A DNA stretch of 64,000 nucleotides from Micromonospora sp. CB01531. Its GTDB lineage: Bacteria > Actinomycetota > Actinomycetes > Mycobacteriales > Micromonosporaceae. Of the stretch, positions 8,182 to 15,930 are shown in pieces (the first letter of the stretch is position 1; each line of letters opens with the position of its first letter). The translations under genes were made by a program, and so were the position numbers. Under the pieces are notes generated by a model. That model did not search any database and was not told the DNA's origin. It saw only the letters and a program-made list of their open reading frames with translations. The stretch covers positions 62,001-126,000 of the forward strand of contig NZ_LWLS01000072.1 of assembly GCF_001905095.1 (NCBI RefSeq), given 5' to 3'.

Positions 8182-8777
8182 CGCGGCCCGGTGGCGGCCG
8201 TCACCGGGTCACCGGGGCGCAGCAGTGGGCGCAGCCGGGTCCCGTCCAGCCAGTCCACGACGGCGCCGATCGGCCGGCGGGCGATCAGGTAGCCGAGCAA
8301 GGTCACGCTTGCGCCGACCGCGAAGCCGGCCAGCACGTCCAGCGGGTAGTGCGCCCCGATGTAGATCCGGGCGAACCCCATCACCGAGGCGGCGGCCACG
8401 GCCAGCAGTCCGATCCGCCAGCTGACCAGCAGCAGGCCGGCCGCGACAGCGCCGGCCATGGTGGCGTGGTCCGACGGGAACGACGGGTCCGCGCTCCGAT
8501 CGGCCAGCACCAGGATGCCAGGCAGCGTCGTGTAGGGGCGGGGCTCGTGCACGGCGGACACGATCAGCTGGTTCCCCGCCACCGCGAGCAGCATGCCCAC
8601 CGGGGCCCACACCGCCGCCGGCAGTCCCGCGCCGTGCCGGCGGGCGGTCCACCAACCGACCAGCAGCAGGACGGCGAACAGCATCACACCGTACTTCGCG
8701 TAGCCGGCCAGCGGCGCGTGCAACCATGGCGTCGCCCGGGCCAGTTCGTTGATCTCCAAGAAGAGCCCGGTGTTCAT
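8178..8777 (-). CDS. PAP2-type phosphatase, probably undecaprenyl-diphosphate phosphatase-like
   Basis: 199-residue PAP2 superfamily membrane protein. Motif 2 is SFPSDHATM, in the PSDH form seen in BcrC, and motif 3 is ARIYIGAHYPLDVLAG, supplying the His-Asp pair. Motif 1 has EPRP, but the usual Lys seven residues before Arg is Val here, so activity or substrate may differ. Several hydrophobic segments flank the motifs. A GGAGGG ribosome site lies 6 bp before the ATG at 8777. It is the first gene of a two-gene unit with DedA, and its promoter carries the TTCAT repeat next to the response-regulator gene. Bacitracin or lantibiotic defence is inferred. Confidence 0.85.
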   Translation of the reverse strand: MNTGLFLEINELARATPWLHAPLAGYAKYGVMLFAVLLLVGWWTARRHGAGLPAAVWAPVGMLLAVAGNQLIVSAVHEPRPYTTLPGILVLADRSADPSFPSDHATMAGAVAAGLLLVSWRIGLLAVAAASVMGFARIYIGAHYPLDVLAGFAVGASVTLLGYLIARRPIGAVVDWLDGTRLRPLLRPGDPVTAATGPR

Positions 8778-8796
8778 GCTGTCCCTCCGCGATCCG

Positions 8797-8842
8797 ATGA
8801 AGATGGCGACGGTAGGCAGCCGGACATGAAGGGCAGATGAAG
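8797..8842 (-). promoter_or_regulatory. TTCAT direct-repeat operator and promoter between PAP2 and response regulator genes
   Basis: Minus strand: TTCAT at 8842-8837 and TTCATG at 8831-8826 (11-bp period), ten bases to TACCGT (8814-8809, -10-like), then an isolated TTCAT at 8802-8797. The layout matches the ABC-operon promoter at 7518-7550 and lies in the shared intergenic region of the two-component system. Confidence 0.65.
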
Positions 8843-8892
8843 ATCACCGACGCTGTGTTGCACTGGCCAATCAAGGACGGAAGGGGGCGGGG

Positions 8893-9570
8893 GTGCGGAT
8901 CCTGGTCGTAGAGGACGAGCGGCGGCTGGCCGGCCTGCTCGCCCAGGGACTGCGCGAAGCCGGACACCCGGTCGACATCCGGCACACCGGCTCCGAAGGG
9001 CTGCTCGCCGCGGCCACCGGCATGTACGACGCCGTGGTGCTCGACATCATGCTGCCCGGCCTCGACGGCACACAGGTCTGCCGGACCCTGCGCCAGCAGG
9101 GGAACCACGTGCCGGTGCTGATGCTCACCGTCCGCAACGCCGTCCCCGATCGGGTCGCCGGCCTCGACGCGGGCGCCGACGACTACCTGACCAAACCGTT
9201 CTCCTTCGACGAACTCCTCGCCCGGCTACGCGCCCTGCACCGCCGCTCGGCCGGCCCTCCGTCGGCCGAGGTCCGCGCGGGGGACCTGCTGCTGGACCCC
9301 ACCCGCCGGCGGGTGTTCCGGGGCGAGACGGAGATCGACCTGTCCGCGCGGGAGTTCGACATCCTCGCCCTGCTGCTCACCCGGGCGGGGGAGTGCCTGA
9401 CCCGCTACCAGATCCTCGACGAGGTCTGGGACGGCGAGACTGACATCCGCTCCAACGTCATCGACGTGCACGTCGCCACCCTCCGCGCCAAGGTCGACAA
9501 ACCGTTCGGCCGGCAGGCCATCGAAACCCTCCGCGGCGTAGGCTACCGACTCCGCCCCGACGGCGGCTGA
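8893..9570 (+). CDS. OmpR-family response regulator
   Basis: 225-residue two-component regulator. The receiver has the acidic pair EDE, phospho-acceptor Asp in VVLDIMLPGLDG (about residue 51), Thr in MLTVRN and Lys in LTKPF. The winged-helix domain has ILALLLTRAGECLTR, SNVIDVHVATLRAKV and ETLRGVGYRL. It starts at GTG 8893 behind AGGGGG. The kinase gene follows after one base. It is divergent from PAP2-DedA, with the TTCAT repeats between them, so it is inferred to activate those promoters and the ABC operon. Confidence 0.93.
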   Translation: MRILVVEDERRLAGLLAQGLREAGHPVDIRHTGSEGLLAAATGMYDAVVLDIMLPGLDGTQVCRTLRQQGNHVPVLMLTVRNAVPDRVAGLDAGADDYLTKPFSFDELLARLRALHRRSAGPPSAEVRAGDLLLDPTRRRVFRGETEIDLSAREFDILALLLTRAGECLTRYQILDEVWDGETDIRSNVIDVHVATLRAKVDKPFGRQAIETLRGVGYRLRPDGG

Positions 9571-9571
9571 C

Positions 9572-11022
9572 ATGTCGCGACGTCGCCGATGGGGTGCGCG
9601 CTGGGGGCGACTACCGCTTCGCGTCCGACTGGTCGCCGGGTTCGCCGCCGCCATGCTGGTGGTACTCACCGGCGCCGGCGCGTTCGTCTACCTGCGCGTC
9701 CGCTACGCCCTCGACCTGCGCCTCGACGAGGATCTGACGACCCAGTCGACACAACTGACCAGCGCCGCCCGCTCCGGCACGCCGCTGGCTGCCGCGGCCC
9801 GGACCGGTCAAGGGGAGTACTGGCAACTCCTCGACTCCACCAATCACGTCCTCGCCGCCAGTCCCGGCCTGCCTGCCGGGTCCCTGCTCACCCCCGACCA
9901 GTTGAACCGGGCCCTGCGCCAGCCGGTCCGAGCCGATCGAGGCACCCTGTTACCGATCAGCCCCCGCCCGCTGCGCCTGTACGCGGTCCCCGTCCAGCCC
10001 GGCACCGCGCCGGCGGCGGGCCAGCCCGCGGTCACCGTGGCCGCAGTCCGCCGCGACCAACGCGACGAAGCCCTGCGGGAACTCATCGGCCAGCTCGCCC
10101 TGGCCAACCTCGCCGCTCTCGCCATCGCCTCCCTGGTCGGCTACCGCCTCGCCCGCGCCGCCCTCGCCCCCGTCGAGTGCTACCGCAGCGAGGCCGCCCG
10201 CATCGCCGCCGGCGCCACTGGGTACGCCTCGCCGTCCCCGCCACCGACGACGAGGTCGCCCGGCTCGGCCGCACCCTCAACGGCATGCTCACCGCCCAGG
10301 ACGCCGCGTTGGATCGGGAGCGGCAGTTCATCAACGACGCCAGCCATGAACTGCGCACCCCGCTGACCCTGCTCGCCACCGAACTCGAACTCGCTCTGCG
10401 TCGACCCCGCACCACCGCCGAACTGGAACAGACCGTACGTAACGCCGCCGCCGACACCGCCGACCTCATCGCTCTCGCCGACGGCCTGCTCGCCGTCGGC
10501 GCCCAACCCGTCCAGGATCACACCGCCCGCACCGTCGACCTCACCGCCCTCCTCACGGACCTCGTCAACCGCTACCGGACCAGGACCGGCACCGACCCCC
10601 ACAGGCTGCGCTGCCAGACCGAGCCCGGCTTGACCGTCCCCGGCGACGCCTCCCGCCTCGGTCGGGTCGTCACCAACCTGATCGACAACGCCGGCCGCTA
10701 CGCCGGCCCCCCGACCACCGTCGCCGCCGGTCAGGTCGACGCGCTGGTCCGCATCACCGTGCACGACACCGGGCCCGGCATCGACCCGGCGTTCCTGCCG
10801 CACGCCGCCGAACGCTTCCGCCGCGCCGATACCGCCCGCACCTCACCCGGCGCCGGTCTCGGCCTGTCCATCGCCGAGGCCATCGTCCGGGCCCACCATG
10901 GCGAGCTGCGGGTCTGCTCCGCCGGCGTCCACCACCGCGTCGACACCCGGTTCGACGTCCCCTGTGACCACCCGGCTGAGGGAACCACCGTGACCGTCCT
11001 GCTACCCGCATCTCCCCAGTGA
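9572..11022 (+). pseudogene. Sensor histidine kinase with a single-base frameshift in the HAMP region
   Basis: Two overlapping frames together make one kinase of about 483 residues. Frame one (from ATG 9572) has TM1 VRLVAGFAAAMLVVLTGAGAFVY, an extracytoplasmic loop, TM2 and the start of HAMP, then becomes out-of-frame after GAT(G). Frame two resumes with VRLAVPATDDEVARLG, the H-box ASHELRTPLTLLA, N-box NLIDNAGRYA, DTGPGI and GAGLGLSI. Adding one G to the GGG run at 10220-10222 restores a continuous protein reading TGVRLAVP, so a one-base loss there is the simplest explanation. Either the kinase is inactive in this strain or this is a sequencing error; every motif downstream is undamaged, which favours error. 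Confidence 0.85.
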
Positions 11023-11118
11023 CCGCACTCCCGCACGGGGGCTCCGACCAGCAGCCTGGGGAAGCCATCGCCAGCGCCTCAAGGCCCAAGCTCGAACAGT
11101 TGGTCCGCAATCGGCCAA

Positions 11119-12393
11119 TCAGTTCGCTCGGGCGGTGAGGGCCAAGCGCAGGCCGCGATAGAGCAGGCCGACGGCGAAGACGGCCAGTCCGGCGAGTACG
11201 GCGGTGATCGGCAGCGCGGCGACCAGGATCACGCAGCCGAGCGCGCCGAGCAGCTGCAGCGGGCGCGGGAAACGGCGCTGTTCCGGGGGCTGGGTCAAGG
11301 CCGAGATGTTGGCGATGAGGTAGTAGGTGAGCACGCCGAAGGACGAGAAGCCGATGACGTCGCGCAGGTCGGTCACGAGCACGAGAACCCCGACGGCGGC
11401 GGCAAGAGCGATCTCGGCGTGGTGCGGCACCCGGAACCGCGGATGTACGGCGGCAAGCCAGCTCGGCAGATCGCGTTCGCGGGCCATGGCCAAGCTCGTA
11501 CGTCCAACACCGGCGATCAGAGCCAGCAGTGAACCCAGCGCCGCCGCGGCGGCACCGACGCGGACGATCGGCGAGGCCCAACTCCAGCCGGCGGCCTGCA
11601 CCGCAGTAGCCAGGGGCGCGGCAGATTGGGCGAGCCGGTCGGGACCGAGCACCAGCAGCAGGCTGAGCGCCACCGTGAGGTAGACGGCCATGGTGATGGC
11701 CAGGGCGAGCACGATCGCACGGGGGATCGTGCGTCGTGGGTCACGGACCTCTTCCCCCATGGTGGCGATGCGTGCGTAACCGGCGAAGGCGAAGAACAGC
11801 AACCCGCCCGACTGCAGGATTCCGTACCAACCGCCGGACGGTCCCGCCCAGCTCGACAGGTGGGACCAGGTGTCCACTCCACCGGCTACGTTCAGTGCCA
11901 CCGCCAAGGCCAGTACCGCCAGGACAATCGTGACCAGGACGCGGGTCAGTCGGGCGGTGCGGGTAACGCCCCGGTAGTTGACGGCCGCCAGGCCGATCAC
12001 CGCGGCGAGGGCAACCGGCCGCTGCCATCCGTCGGGCGCGGCGTATTCGGCGAAGGTCAGGGCAATGGCAGCGCAGGAGGCTGTCTTGCCCACCACGAAT
12101 CCCCACCCGGCGAGGAAGCCCCACCAGTCGCCCAGCCGCTCGCGCCCGTAGATGTAGGTCCCACCGGAGGTCGGGTACACCGCTGCCAACTGCGCGGAAG
12201 AGGTCCCATTGCAGTAGGCCACGACGGCCGCCAACGCCAGGCCGATCAGGAGGCCGCTGCCGGCCGCCTCCGCGGCGGGTGCGAAGGCGGCGAACACCCC
12301 GGCACCGATCATCGACCCCAGGCCGATGACCACCGCGTCAGAGATGCCCAACCGGCGGGCCAGCGTCGTGGGGTGGCCCGGGCTGTCCGCCAC
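11119..12393 (-). CDS. APC-family amino acid/polyamine transporter
   Basis: 424-residue permease with about twelve hydrophobic segments. The N-terminal signature LGSMIGAGVFAAFAPAAEAAG, the TSGGTYIYGRERLGDWWGF loop and FFAFAGYARIATMGEEVRDPRRTIPRAI are classic APC (basic amino acid/polyamine antiporter-like) features. A GTG at 12393, 10 bp after GGGAGG, is preferred; the longer frame would run through the ArsR promoter. It is divergent from the ArsR-ArsC fusion gene with only about 60 bp between starts, so the ArsR operator may also affect it. The substrate cannot be read from sequence. Confidence 0.88.
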   Translation of the reverse strand: MADSPGHPTTLARRLGISDAVVIGLGSMIGAGVFAAFAPAAEAAGSGLLIGLALAAVVAYCNGTSSAQLAAVYPTSGGTYIYGRERLGDWWGFLAGWGFVVGKTASCAAIALTFAEYAAPDGWQRPVALAAVIGLAAVNYRGVTRTARLTRVLVTIVLAVLALAVALNVAGGVDTWSHLSSWAGPSGGWYGILQSGGLLFFAFAGYARIATMGEEVRDPRRTIPRAIVLALAITMAVYLTVALSLLLVLGPDRLAQSAAPLATAVQAAGWSWASPIVRVGAAAAALGSLLALIAGVGRTSLAMARERDLPSWLAAVHPRFRVPHHAEIALAAAVGVLVLVTDLRDVIGFSSFGVLTYYLIANISALTQPPEQRRFPRPLQLLGALGCVILVAALPITAVLAGLAVFAVGLLYRGLRLALTARAN

Positions 12394-12423
12394 CTGCCGC
12401 CTACCTCCCCGCGCGACTATTAG

Positions 12424-12446
12424 ATCAAACCGATTTGATGTATTCT
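12424..12446 (+). promoter_or_regulatory. ArsR-type operator and -10 of the ArsR-ArsC gene
   Basis: Perfect inverted repeat ATCAAA-CCGA-TTTGAT at 12424-12439, immediately followed by TATTCT at 12441-12446, eight to thirteen bases before the ATG at 12454. The repeat occupies the promoter spacer, as expected for an ArsR repressor that autoregulates, and matches the ATCAA-N6-TTGAT form known for several ArsR proteins. Confidence 0.7.
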
Positions 12447-12453
12447 GCTGACC

Positions 12454-13227
12454 ATGGCGTCGTCGAGTCAAGCCACCCCGGCGTTCGTACGCCTGGCGGC
12501 CCATCCGCTGCGGTGGCGGCTGCTGACCGAACTCGCCGACAGCGACTACCGGGTCCGGGAACTGGCGACGCGGGTCGGTGAACCCCAGAACCTGGTCTCC
12601 TACCATCTGCGGCTACTGCGTGACGGCGGGCTGGTCACCGCCACCCGCAGCAGCTTCGACGGCCGCGACAGCTACTACCACCTGGACCTGGATCGCTGTA
12701 CGGACGCGCTGGCCGAGACCGGCGCCGCGCTGCACCCTGCGCTGCGCCGGGCGCTGGCACCTCGCAGATCCCCAGCTGACCTGCAGCGCTCGCCCCGCGT
12801 CGGGGTGCTGTTCGTGTGCACCGGCAACAGCGCGCGCTCGCCGATAGCCGAGGCCCTGCTACGCCACCGCACCGGCGGCCGGGCCGAGTCGGTCAGCGCC
12901 GGCAGCCACCCCAAGTCCCGCCTTCATCCCAACGCCGTACGGGTGCTGCACGACCAGTTCGGTATCGACATCACCGGCCAGCGCCCCCGGCACTGGGACA
13001 CGGTGACCGGTCGCCGGTTCGACTACGTGATCAGCCTGTGCGACAAGGCCCGCGAGGTCTGCCCGGACTTCCCGGACCATCCCCGGCGGGCGCACTGGAG
13101 CATCCCCGACCCCGCCGCGGCCGGCGACACCGACCAGGCCGGCTACCCCGCCTTCCAGCATGTCGCAGCCGACATCGACACCCGTATCAGGCACCTGCTG
13201 TCTGTCCTTGGCACCCACCGGTCTTGA
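12454..13227 (+). CDS. ArsR-type repressor fused to an arsenate reductase (LMW-phosphatase fold)
   Basis: 257-residue two-domain protein. Residues about 1-95 form an ArsR winged helix (HPLRWRLLTELADSDYRVRELA, PQNLVSYHLRLLRDGGLV). Residues about 115-255 form a low-molecular-weight phosphatase/ArsC domain with P-loop CTGNSARS (C-X5-R), a second Cys in SLCDKAREVCPDF and the acid region WSIPDPA. Such fusions would sense and reduce arsenate in one polypeptide. The regulator's metal-binding Cys motif is not obvious in the HTH part. No arsenite pump (acr3/arsB) is in the window. The downstream VOC gene begins 14 bp on and is likely cotranscribed. Confidence 0.9.
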   Translation: MASSSQATPAFVRLAAHPLRWRLLTELADSDYRVRELATRVGEPQNLVSYHLRLLRDGGLVTATRSSFDGRDSYYHLDLDRCTDALAETGAALHPALRRALAPRRSPADLQRSPRVGVLFVCTGNSARSPIAEALLRHRTGGRAESVSAGSHPKSRLHPNAVRVLHDQFGIDITGQRPRHWDTVTGRRFDYVISLCDKAREVCPDFPDHPRRAHWSIPDPAAAGDTDQAGYPAFQHVAADIDTRIRHLLSVLGTHRS

Positions 13228-13240
13228 AGGAGGATCAGCC

Positions 13241-13636
13241 GTGACCGCAGCTAGCCAGTACGCCAGCGTCCGCTACGTCGTTGATGACGTCCAAGCGGCC
13301 ATCGACTTCTACACCACCCATCTCGGCTTCACCCTGAACACCAGTGCCGCGCCCGCCTTCGCCGACGTGGTACGCGGCCCGCTGCGACTGCTCCTGTCCG
13401 GGCCAGCCAGCTCCGGCGCCCGCGCCACCCCCGCCGACGCCACCGCCGCCGGGCGTAACCGCATCCACCTGACCGTCGACGACCTGGACACCGAGATCGA
13501 CCGACTGCGCGCCGCCGGCCTGCCATTCCGCAGCGACCTGGTCACCGGCCCCGGCGGACGTCAAATCCTGCTCACCGACCCTGCCGGCAACCTCATCGAA
13601 CTGTTCCAACCCGCCCACCGCCCGGACGCACCCTGA
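13241..13636 (+). CDS. VOC (glyoxalase/bleomycin-resistance) family protein
   Basis: 131-residue vicinal-oxygen-chelate protein with both beta-alpha-beta-beta-beta repeats: YVVDDVQAAIDFYTTHLGF at the N-terminus and HLTVDDLDTEIDRLRAAG followed by LLTDPAGNLIELFQP at the C-terminus. The metal ligands would be in HLTV and the Glu of NLIELF. The GTG at 13241 is used because AGGAGG sits 8 bp upstream, overlapping the ArsR-ArsC stop. Its place behind an arsenic gene recalls ArsI C-As lyases, but the vicinal cysteine pair of ArsI is absent, so only the family is called. Confidence 0.85.
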   Translation: MTAASQYASVRYVVDDVQAAIDFYTTHLGFTLNTSAAPAFADVVRGPLRLLLSGPASSGARATPADATAAGRNRIHLTVDDLDTEIDRLRAAGLPFRSDLVTGPGGRQILLTDPAGNLIELFQPAHRPDAP

Positions 13637-13667
13637 CCGCCTCATCGCTGCCGCGCATGGCCGGTGT

Positions 13668-13775
13668 TCAGGCCGTGGCGGGCAGCCACCCCTCGAGCAG
13701 CGTGGGGTCGGCGACGCCGGAATCGACCCGATGACGCTCCTCCGCGGTCAGGCTGAGTTGCCGAAGCGTCCCTGA
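13668..13775 (-). pseudogene. 3' end of a VOC gene, separated from its 5' part by the TnpB element
   Basis: Thirty-five codons plus TGA, reading SGTLRQLSLTAEERHRV and ending LLEGWLPATA. It continues the frame of the fragment at 15931-16590 if the intervening 2155 bp are removed: 660 + 108 bases give 255 codons and a stop with no frame change. The helical C-terminal extension is the kind seen in this VOC subgroup. Confidence 0.8.
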
Positions 13776-13900
13776 TCAGCTTAGCGATCCTGAGCCGGAT
13801 TGAGTGTCCGGGATCGTTTCCCACCGTGGTGGAGTTGCATGGGCGTGGAGATGGAATCCTGCGCCCAGTGCGGCTCCTCGTGGCTGGTGGCCGGTGGTGG
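13776..13900 (-). ncRNA. Probable 3' part of the omega RNA and right end of the element
   Basis: In IS605-family elements the guide RNA ends at the right end and its guide is the flanking DNA. Here the last 41 bp hold nested inverted repeats: CGATCC/GGATCG (13785-13790 with 13811-13816) around CGGA/TCCG (13796-13799 with 13807-13810). The predicted guide would start TCAGGGACGCTTCGGC, read downward from 13775. The 5' limit of the RNA cannot be fixed by eye. Confidence 0.45.
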
Positions 13901-15749
13901 GTGTGCTGGTCGTGTTCACGCTCTGGTGTCGGTGGGCTGCGCGGGGCAGCCTTGTCCGACCCGTTGGTGCGTGTCCCTCCGGACGCTTGCCCGCCAGGCT
14001 TTGGGGCCGGGTGGGGGAGGGTGCCCTGCGTCGCCTGGGCGCGGGGCGTGGTGGCTTGTGCCGGGTGGGGCCGGTCTTCGACCGGTCCCTCCGGCTGGCA
14101 TTGGAGCTCGGGGTGACGACGGCGTTGGCTTCGAGATCGTCGACGACCGAGCGGATCACCATGGCGCCGTTGGTGCGGTCGATGACCGTCTTGGCCTGAT
14201 GGGTGAGGCCGCGGGCGGCGATACGCCGCCAGGCGCCGTGGTCACGGTCGCCCTGCCAACCGCACCCGGTGTTGGCGCAGCTGGCCCACTTCCAGCCTGG
14301 TGTGGTGGGCCGGTCGGGGGCTTTACAGTGCCGCAGCGGGGTCAAACATTGGGGGCAGTGCTTGGAGGTGTTGCGGGCGGGGACGGTGACTACGGCGATC
14401 CCGTGCTCGGCGGCGAGATGCCGCATCCGGTCGCTGATCTTTCCGCGGACCTGCTGGGACAGGCGCGTGTTCAGGCTGTGCCCCATGCCCTTGGCTTCCA
14501 ACGACCGCAGGTCCTCCAGATAGATGACGGACGCCCGGGCGGCGATCGCCTGGTCCACCATCCAGCGGGCGGCAGCCCACGCGAGCGCATCGTTCAAGTT
14601 TTGGCGGCGGTCGGACACGTGGCGGATCTCGCCGGCCAGCACCTCGTGTTTCGCTCTCAACTGCTCGTCCGGGCGGCCGCCGAGCAGCCGCGCGTACCGT
14701 TCGGCCTTCGCATGCAGCCGCTCACTCTGGCGCCGCAGGCGGTGCTGCTTGGCCAGGACCCCGGCGGCCCGGAACTGTCCGCCAGCCCCCAACGCCGTGA
14801 TCCGCCCATCCTTTCCCAGTCGCAGGGCTCCGGCGCTGAGGAGGGTGTTGAGGCCCCAGTCCACACCGACCGCCACCGTGTGACCGGTCCGCGCGGCTTT
14901 CGGCACCGGGTACGTGTATGCCAGGTCGGCACGCACCGTCCCGTCGGTGACGCGGAGGGTGGGCAGGTGCAGCACCGCCGAGGCAGGAACCGTAGGCGGC
15001 AACGTGATCCGGCACGCCACCCACGTCCAGTCCCGATACCCTCGCGGATCTGGGCGGGTGGGCAGTTGCAGCCGCAGCAGCGCTCCTGCCGGGTCGGTGT
15101 CGCAGCGTTCGATGGTGGCCTGCTGCCGGTCACACGCGGCCAGCAGCAGCATCCGCGGGATCCTCGGGGTGCCTTCGAGTTCGAACACGTCCACCGGCAG
15201 CCGGCCATTGGCCTTGGCGAACGTGGCGGCCTGCCGGGTCCGGGACTTGATGATGCTGGCGGGCAGATGCTCTCCGCCGGGGATCGAGGCCCGCACCTGA
15301 TCCCACTCGGCAGGGGTGCGCCTACGCGGATCGGCCGGCCACGTCGACAGGACCCCGGCGGTCACCTCCGCACGCCACGCCGCCGAACGAAGAACACGCC
15401 CCGCCTGCTCCTGCGCCATCCGCACGACCCGGTCATTGACCCTCACACCCTGAGGCGCGGTCACCGTCCAGCCCAGCCGCCGCAGCGCCATCCACGCGTT
15501 CGACGGCAACCGCCGCCCACCCGCATCCACCCCGCAGGCCAACACCCCCACATCCACGCGGTTCCAGTGCGCGCCGATCAGCGCGGCCACCATGCCCGCC
15601 ACCAGATCAGCACACCAACCCACCCGTTGCGCCAGCACCGTCCGGGACAGCACCTCGCCGGTTGCCTCATCCACCCCCGCGCGCAGCACACCACGGGCAC
15701 ACGCGGTCCGGGCGGCCTCACCCTCGGCCAGCCGCAGCTTCCCGCTCAC
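13776..15749 (-). CDS. tnpB: TnpB RNA-guided nuclease-like protein
   Basis: 657-residue TnpB/OrfB. RuvC-I Asp in VGVDWGLNTLLSAG, RuvC-II Glu in VIYLEDLRSLEAKGMG, zinc ribbon CPQC...CANTGC, and the final Asp of QGDRDHGAWRR are all present, so the nuclease core is intact. The N-terminal half (REC/WED-like) is longer than in ISDra2 TnpB. About 125 residues after the core are rich in Arg, Pro, Thr and His without predicted fold; this stretch coincides with the DNA that should specify the guide (omega) RNA, so the tail may be a by-product of that RNA. The stop codon is the last codon of the element. Cas12 is excluded: no repeats or cas genes are nearby. Confidence 0.88.
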   Translation of the reverse strand: MSGKLRLAEGEAARTACARGVLRAGVDEATGEVLSRTVLAQRVGWCADLVAGMVAALIGAHWNRVDVGVLACGVDAGGRRLPSNAWMALRRLGWTVTAPQGVRVNDRVVRMAQEQAGRVLRSAAWRAEVTAGVLSTWPADPRRRTPAEWDQVRASIPGGEHLPASIIKSRTRQAATFAKANGRLPVDVFELEGTPRIPRMLLLAACDRQQATIERCDTDPAGALLRLQLPTRPDPRGYRDWTWVACRITLPPTVPASAVLHLPTLRVTDGTVRADLAYTYPVPKAARTGHTVAVGVDWGLNTLLSAGALRLGKDGRITALGAGGQFRAAGVLAKQHRLRRQSERLHAKAERYARLLGGRPDEQLRAKHEVLAGEIRHVSDRRQNLNDALAWAAARWMVDQAIAARASVIYLEDLRSLEAKGMGHSLNTRLSQQVRGKISDRMRHLAAEHGIAVVTVPARNTSKHCPQCLTPLRHCKAPDRPTTPGWKWASCANTGCGWQGDRDHGAWRRIAARGLTHQAKTVIDRTNGAMVIRSVVDDLEANAVVTPSSNASRRDRSKTGPTRHKPPRPAPRRRRAPSPTRPQSLAGKRPEGHAPTGRTRLPRAAHRHQSVNTTSTPTTGHQPRGAALGAGFHLHAHATPPRWETIPDTQSGSGSLS

Positions 15750-15910
15750 CGACTCAACGCCTCAACACCCATCCAGAAAAACCGGCCCTCACCGCCGACC
15801 CACGCCACCGGAACCCTCCCCGAGCCAACCCAGACGTGATGCGCCACGGGGTGAACACCGACACGCTTCCCGGCCTTGGAAAGCCGAAAACGTTCCACAC
15901 AGGCCAATCT

Positions 15911-15925
15911 ATGATCACTGATCAT
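15911..15925. repeat. Left-end palindrome of the TnpB element
   Basis: ATGATCACTGATCAT is a perfect 7-bp inverted repeat around one base, five bases inside the left end. Subterminal hairpins in single-stranded DNA are the sites recognised by IS200/IS605 transposases, so this is the likely left-end recognition structure. Confidence 0.55.
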
Positions 15926-15930
15926 CGATA

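Larger units (their letters stand above)
13776..15930 (-). mobile_element. TnpB-only IS200/IS605-type insertion element
   Basis: Both ends can be placed from the interrupted gene. On the minus strand the left flank ends in TTGAT (15935-15931), the known insertion target and TnpB adjacent motif of ISDra2-type elements, and the element begins TATCGATGATC. It ends at the TGA stop codon of tnpB (13778-13776). There is no target duplication and no terminal inverted repeat, as expected for this family. A perfect palindrome lies near the left end and nested hairpins at the right end. No tnpA is present, so movement would need a transposase supplied elsewhere. Confidence 0.85.

Noticed and set aside
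13776..15749. TnpB could be a Cas12-type CRISPR effector
   Set aside because: No repeat array, no adaptation genes, and the flanks show a clean TTGAT insertion; it is an insertion-sequence TnpB.
13800..15839. 679-codon frame antisense to tnpB
   Set aside because: Shadow of tnpB codon bias; no recognisable domain.
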